From positions 1-28,530 of the forward strand of contig JANOPZ010000009.1 of NCBI GenBank assembly GCA_031422195.1: DNA of 28,530 nucleotides, written 5' to 3'. This document shows, one piece after another, positions 24,923-28,530 of the stretch (the stretch's first letter is position 1; the number at the start of each line of letters is the position of its first letter). The DNA comes from JALOTE01 sp031422195. GTDB lineage: Bacteria > Pseudomonadota > Alphaproteobacteria > Rhizobiales > Rhizobiaceae. The notes beneath the pieces were generated by a model that was not told where the DNA came from, made no database searches, and saw nothing but the letters and a program-made list of their open reading frames with translations. The translations under genes were made by a program, and so were the position numbers.

Positions 24923-25272
24923 TAATTTACGAATAATGAACGAAATAACCCGGCATTACGTGAGAGTCATGCAATCCAGCTATGCGGCGTTCGTTTTTTG
25001 CCATTTATGCCTTGACGGGGCAGGGGCATATCTTTAGACGCCAACCAACAGAATAGATGTGAGACCACAGCTTCAGGGCGACACGCCCCGAAATAAAGTC
25101 TCAAACAATGTTCAAACGACCAAATATGATACCAGTTGTTGCACGAAGCGTTAGCTTCCTCTGCTTTGATGCGGGCAGGCCTTTAAAAAGGTCGTTAGCC
25201 CGGTTCCTGTTTGGGCGGTAACAAATTCCGGGCGGAAGCCCATGACACAATGGACAAAGGGACGGCTGATTT
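24923..25272 (+). promoter_or_regulatory. promoter and leader region of the rpsL operon
   Basis: This 350-base gap holds no convincing gene. TTGACG at 25012-25017 is a likely -35 box, with a weak -10 about 17 bases on (TAGACG, 25035-25040). Downstream lie two nested inverted repeats, TGAGAC/GTCTCA (25060-25104) around GGGCG-ACA-CGCCC (25076-25088). A second stem-loop, GTTAGCCC with GGGC-GG-TAAC (25194-25222), stands about 50 bases before rpsL. Together they suggest a structured leader that could serve S7-type feedback or attenuation. The promoter boxes are tentative. Confidence 0.4.
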
Positions 25273-25644
25273 ATGCCAACCATTAACCAACTGATCCGCA
25301 AGCCACGCCAAGCGCCTGTAAAGCGCAACAAGGTTCCGGCGATGCAAGAAAACCCGCAAAAGCGCGGTGTGTGCACACGTGTATATACAACAACCCCGAA
25401 AAAGCCGAACTCGGCGCTTCGTAAGGTTGCCAAAATCCGCTTGGTCAATGGCTTCGAAGTCATTGGCTACATTCCAGGCGAAGGCCACAATCTGCAAGAG
25501 CACTCTGTCGTGATGATTCGCGGCGGGCGTGTTAAAGACTTGCCGGGTGTGCGTTATCACATCATTCGCGGTGTTCTTGATACGCAGGGTGTCAAAAACC
25601 GCAAGCAACGCCGTTCGCATTACGGTGCGAAACGTCCGAAGTAA
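25273..25644 (+). CDS. rpsL: 30S ribosomal protein S12
   Basis: S12 sits at the decoding centre and controls accuracy. The 123-residue protein has the family length and the conserved RGVCTRVYTTTPKKPNSALR region and RGGRVKDLPGVRYH. Lys43 and Lys88, the main streptomycin-resistance sites, are the wild-type residues. The neighbouring Asp89, the usual methylthiolation site, is present. The ATG at 25273 is preceded by AAAGGGA. It is the first gene of the str operon, here preceded by a 350-base leader. Confidence 0.99.
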   Translation: MPTINQLIRKPRQAPVKRNKVPAMQENPQKRGVCTRVYTTTPKKPNSALRKVAKIRLVNGFEVIGYIPGEGHNLQEHSVVMIRGGRVKDLPGVRYHIIRGVLDTQGVKNRKQRRSHYGAKRPK

Positions 25645-25704
25645 TAATTTTTTTGGCTGCTGTGCGTTTGACGCCAGAGCCGATGAGCAAAAGAGACGCC
25701 GAAT

Positions 25705-26175
25705 ATGTCAAGACGCCATAGTGCAGAGAAACGTGAGATTAACCCGGATCCAAAATTTGGTGATCTGGTGCTGTCGAAGTTTATGAACGCCATCATGTAT
25801 GACGGTAAAAAATCTGGTGCTGAAAGCATTGTGTACGGCGCTTTTGATAAGGTGCGTGACCGCTCGAAGCAGGACCCCATTGTTTTGTTTCATCAGGCAA
25901 TCGGCAATGTCGCTCCGCATTTGGAAGTTCGTTCGCGCCGTGTCGGTGGTGCAACCTATCAGGTTCCAGTTGATGTCCGGCCAGAGCGTCGACAGGCATT
26001 GGCCATCCGTTGGTTGATCAATGCAGCGCGCAAGCGCAACGAAACGACCATGATTGACCGCCTGTCGGGCGAGCTGATGGACGCTGCAAACAATCGCGGC
26101 AACGCAGTTAAAAAGCGTGAAGACACACACCGCATGGCTGACGCCAACCGCGCCTTCTCACATTACCGCTGGTAA
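25705..26175 (+). CDS. rpsG: 30S ribosomal protein S7
   Basis: S7 starts assembly of the 30S head and, when free, represses the str operon in E. coli. The 156-residue protein is of the standard length and opens MSRRHSAEKREINPDPKFGD. Conserved blocks include VEVRSRRVGGATYQVPV-like sequence (LEVRSRRVGGATYQVPVDV) at about residues 73-91 and the C-terminal KKREDTHRMADANRAFSHYRW, both given as landmarks. It follows rpsL by 60 bases and precedes fusA by 35 bases. Confidence 0.99.
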   Translation: MSRRHSAEKREINPDPKFGDLVLSKFMNAIMYDGKKSGAESIVYGAFDKVRDRSKQDPIVLFHQAIGNVAPHLEVRSRRVGGATYQVPVDVRPERRQALAIRWLINAARKRNETTMIDRLSGELMDAANNRGNAVKKREDTHRMADANRAFSHYRW

Positions 26176-26210
26176 CTGGCGCAACCAAAGAATTTTAGAG
26201 GCTTTCTGTT

Positions 26211-28301
26211 ATGGCTCGCGAATATAAAATCGAAGACTATCGTAACTTCGGCATCATGGCGCATATCGACGCCGGGAAAACGACGACCACTGAGCGCATT
26301 CTGTATTACACAGGCAAGTCGCACAAAATCGGCGAAGTGCATGATGGCGCAGCGACGATGGACTGGATGGAGCAGGAGCAAGAGCGCGGTATTACCATCA
26401 CATCTGCTGCTACGACGACCTATTGGAAGGGTCGCGTTGGTGAGATGTGCCGGTTTAACATCATCGACACTCCGGGCCACGTAGATTTTACCATTGAAGT
26501 TGAGCGCTCACTGCGTGTTCTCGACGGAGCGATTGCGCTTCTCGACGCTAACGCCGGTGTCGAGCCACAGACTGAAACAGTTTGGCGTCAGGCCAATAAG
26601 TATAATGTACCCCGCCTTATTTTCTGCAATAAAATGGACAAAATCGGTGCGGATTTTTATCGCTCGGTCTCCATGATTAAATCGCGTCTTGGCGCTATCC
26701 CTGTAGTTGTACAGCTTCCTATTGGTGCCGAAACCGAATTTAAGGGCGTTGTTGATCTTATCGAGATGAACGCTTTGGTGTGGCGCGACGAGAGCCTTGG
26801 TGCTGCTTGGGACGTTGTAGAAATCCCTGATGATTTGAAAGACGCCGCCGTCGAATGGCGTGAAAAGTTGATTGAGACTGTCGTTGATATCGATGAAGAA
26901 GCCACAACGAATTATCTGGAAGGCATCATGCCGACCAATGATCAAATCCGGGCCTTGATCCGCCGCGGTACGATCGAAGTTAAATTCTTTCCGATGTTTT
27001 GTGGTTCGGCCTTCAAGAACAAGGGCGTTCAGCCATTGCTCGACGGCGTGATCGACTATCTGCCGTCTCCAATCGATATTCCTTCAATCAAAGCGATTGA
27101 TGCGAAGACCGACCTGGAAACATTCCGTTTGGCTTCAGATGATGAGCCATTATCATTGCTTGCCTTCAAAATCATGAATGATCCGTTTGTGGGTTCATTG
27201 ACATTCTGCCGCATTTATTCTGGCAAAATGGAAAAAGGCATGGGCGTTATCAACACGGTCAAAGACAAGCGCGAGCGTATTGGCCGGATGTTGCAGATGC
27301 ACTCAAACAGCCGTGAAGATATTGATGAAGCCTTTGCCGGTGACATCGTTGCGCTAGCCGGTCTTAAAGATGTGACCACAGGCGACACGCTGTCAGACGT
27401 GATCAAGCCGGTTATTTTAGAGCGTATGGAATTTCCTGAGCCTGTGATCCAGATTGCAATTGAGCCTAAGTCCAAGGCCGATCAAGAGAAGATGGGCCTA
27501 GCGCTCAACCGGTTGGCACAGGAAGATCCGTCGTTCCGCGTTAAAACTGACGAAGAGTCTGGCCAGACCATTATATCTGGTATGGGCGAGTTGCACCTCG
27601 ATATTATCGTTGATCGTATGCGCCGCGAATTCAAGGTGGAAGCCAATATTGGCGCGCCGCAAGTTGCGTACCGCGAAACCATTACGCGTGCCTATGAGGC
27701 TGACTACACGCACAAGAAGCAGTCTGGTGGTTCTGGCCAGTTTGCGCGTGTTAAAATCTTGTTTGCACCCAATGAAGAGGGCGAAGACTTTAAGTTCGAG
27801 TCTAAAGTGGTTGGTGGTTCGGTTCCAAAAGAATTCGTCCCGGGCGTTCAAAAAGGTATTGAGAGCGTTCTCAATTCGGGTCCGCTTGCTGGTTTTCCAA
27901 TGCTTGGTATTAAAGCAACCTTGGTTGACGGCGCTTATCACGACGTCGATTCTTCGGTTCTGGCCTTCGAAATTGCGGCTCGCGCATGTTTCCGCGAGAG
28001 CGCTGGGAAACTTGGTGCACAGCTTCTCGAACCGATCATGAACGTTGAAGTTGTAACGCCTGAAGATTACATGGGCGATGTTATTGGTGACTTGAATTCA
28101 CGTCGCGGGCAAATTCAGGGTACTGAGGCACGTGGTGTTTCAACCGTTGTGAACGCATTTGTTCCGCTCGCCAACATGTTTAAATATGTGGACAATTTGC
28201 GCTCTATGTCGCAAGGCCGCGCAGCTTATACAATGCAGTTTGATCATTACGAAGCCGTACCTGCTGCGGTTTCTGAAGAGATCATCAAGAAATACGCGTA
28301 A
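26211..28301 (+). CDS. fusA: translation elongation factor G
   Basis: EF-G is the GTPase that drives translocation and, with RRF, ribosome recycling. The 696-residue protein has all G-domain motifs: AHIDAGKT at 17-24, DTPGHVDF at 86-93 and NKMD at 140-143. Domains II to V follow with normal length. The ORF is complete and ends KKYA. An internal segment, 27798-27882 (about residues 530-557 in domain IV, including VGGSVPKEFVPGVQKG), is found again in inverted orientation at the window's right end. tuf begins 61 bases after the stop. Confidence 0.99.
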   Translation: MAREYKIEDYRNFGIMAHIDAGKTTTTERILYYTGKSHKIGEVHDGAATMDWMEQEQERGITITSAATTTYWKGRVGEMCRFNIIDTPGHVDFTIEVERSLRVLDGAIALLDANAGVEPQTETVWRQANKYNVPRLIFCNKMDKIGADFYRSVSMIKSRLGAIPVVVQLPIGAETEFKGVVDLIEMNALVWRDESLGAAWDVVEIPDDLKDAAVEWREKLIETVVDIDEEATTNYLEGIMPTNDQIRALIRRGTIEVKFFPMFCGSAFKNKGVQPLLDGVIDYLPSPIDIPSIKAIDAKTDLETFRLASDDEPLSLLAFKIMNDPFVGSLTFCRIYSGKMEKGMGVINTVKDKRERIGRMLQMHSNSREDIDEAFAGDIVALAGLKDVTTGDTLSDVIKPVILERMEFPEPVIQIAIEPKSKADQEKMGLALNRLAQEDPSFRVKTDEESGQTIISGMGELHLDIIVDRMRREFKVEANIGAPQVAYRETITRAYEADYTHKKQSGGSGQFARVKILFAPNEEGEDFKFESKVVGGSVPKEFVPGVQKGIESVLNSGPLAGFPMLGIKATLVDGAYHDVDSSVLAFEIAARACFRESAGKLGAQLLEPIMNVEVVTPEDYMGDVIGDLNSRRGQIQGTEARGVSTVVNAFVPLANMFKYVDNLRSMSQGRAAYTMQFDHYEAVPAAVSEEIIKKYA

Positions 28302-28362
28302 TTCGCACATTTACGATTAGTCTAACAATTTGCTCACGTAGCAAGACGAATGGAGAATTCTG

Positions 28363-28449
28363 ATGGGTAAGGCCAAGTTTGAACGTAACAAGCCGCATTG
28401 CAACATTGGCACTATTGGCCACGTTGACCACGGTAAAACCACGCTGACC
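28363..28449 (+). CDS. tuf: elongation factor Tu, first 29 codons only
   Basis: The ATG at 28363, with GGAGA at 28352-28356, opens MGKAKFERNKPHCNIGTIGH, followed by VDHGKTTLT: the EF-Tu N-terminus with its complete G1 motif GHVDHGKT. The expected continuation (AAITK...) is missing. From 28450 the frame reads RIENALNTFL and stays open to the window end, but that DNA is an inverted copy of fusA. So only 29 codons are genuine tuf. Its place after fusA is the normal str-operon order. Confidence 0.95.
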
Positions 28450-28530
28450 CGAATTGAGAACGCTCTCAATACCTTTTTGAACGCCCGGGACGAATTCTTT
28501 TGGAACCGAACCACCAACCACTTTAGACTC
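28446..28530 (-). repeat. inverted 85-base copy of part of fusA (probable chimeric contig end)
   Basis: Read on the minus strand, this segment is identical over 85 bases to fusA positions 27798-27882, inside EF-G domain IV. It joins tuf with a four-base overlap, GACC (28446-28449), that fits both tuf and the inverted fusA strand. The source lies only about 560 bases upstream. This is the signature of template switching during multiple-displacement amplification, or of a misassembled contig end. Confidence 0.9.

Noticed and set aside
25101..25463. A minus-strand frame of 120 codons over the rpsL leader and gene
   Set aside because: It is antisense to the conserved rpsL gene with no recognisable protein features.
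28285..28521. A minus-strand open frame of 78 codons containing an EF-G segment (VGGSVPKEFVPGVQKG)
   Set aside because: It is the inverted fusA copy at the chimeric end plus antisense of the fusA-tuf gap, not a gene.
28450..28530. EF-Tu with a novel continuation (RIENALNTFL...)
   Set aside because: The continuation is the inverted fusA segment read in a random frame, so it is an artefact and not a truncated or variant EF-Tu.
1..28530. CRISPR array, insertion sequence, integrase or phage genes
   Set aside because: No array of regularly spaced repeats, no transposase or integrase motif and no terminal inverted repeats of an insertion sequence were seen. The tRNA-flanked block at 7868-11045 has no integrase.

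Overview
The window is chromosomal DNA of an alphaproteobacterium, most likely of the Rhizobiales/Hyphomicrobiales. The evidence is the order secE-nusG-rplK-rplA-rplJ-rplL-rpoB-rpoC followed by rpsL-rpsG-fusA-tuf, RpoB and RpoC of about 1380 and 1400 residues, a short 66-residue SecE, and a palindrome-rich element after rpoC that resembles rhizobial intergenic mosaic repeats. The genus cannot be named from the sequence alone.

Layout. Positions 1-5.7 kb hold accessory housekeeping genes: a DMT/EamA permease (minus), a secreted fasciclin-domain protein (plus), and a tight minus-strand group made of a type I secretion ABC transporter, its HlyD adaptor and NAD kinase. A bidirectional terminator separates the fasciclin gene from nadK. 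Positions 5.9-11.2 kb are a tRNA-rich stretch: tRNA-Thr(TGT), then minus-strand rlmB and a sulfotransferase-like gene, then tRNA-Tyr(GTA), tRNA-Gly(TCC), a frameshifted polytopic membrane protein (minus), a family 2 glycosyltransferase (plus), tRNA-Gly(CCC) and tRNA-Trp(CCA). Positions 11.4-23.5 kb carry the secE to rpoC transcription/translation cluster, with a structured leader before rplK that looks like an L1 autoregulatory site, another before rplJ, and a perfect hairpin between rplL and rpoB. A strong terminator ends rpoC. Positions 23.5-24.9 kb hold a palindromic repeat, a minus-strand endonuclease/exonuclease/phosphatase-family protein and a small conserved-looking acidic protein. Positions 25-28.45 kb hold the start of the str operon (rpsL, rpsG, fusA, start of tuf).

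How the genes work together. Most of the window builds the ribosome and RNA polymerase: SecE and NusG, L11/L1, the L10-L7/L12 stalk, beta and beta' subunits, S12, S7, EF-G and EF-Tu, five tRNAs and the 23S rRNA methylase RlmB. The cell-envelope genes (type I exporter, GT2, GT-C-like membrane protein, fasciclin, DMT permease) are accessory.

The strongest anomaly is at the right edge. After 29 codons tuf breaks, and positions 28446-28530 are an exact 85-base inverted copy of an internal part of fusA (27798-27882), joined through a 4-base microhomology. I read this as a chimeric contig end of the kind made by multiple-displacement amplification or misassembly, not as biology. I did not find a convincing undescribed system. 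The most biologically interesting items are the glycosyltransferase block sandwiched between two tRNA-Gly genes, the cargo-less type I exporter joined to nadK, and the ribosomal leader structures.
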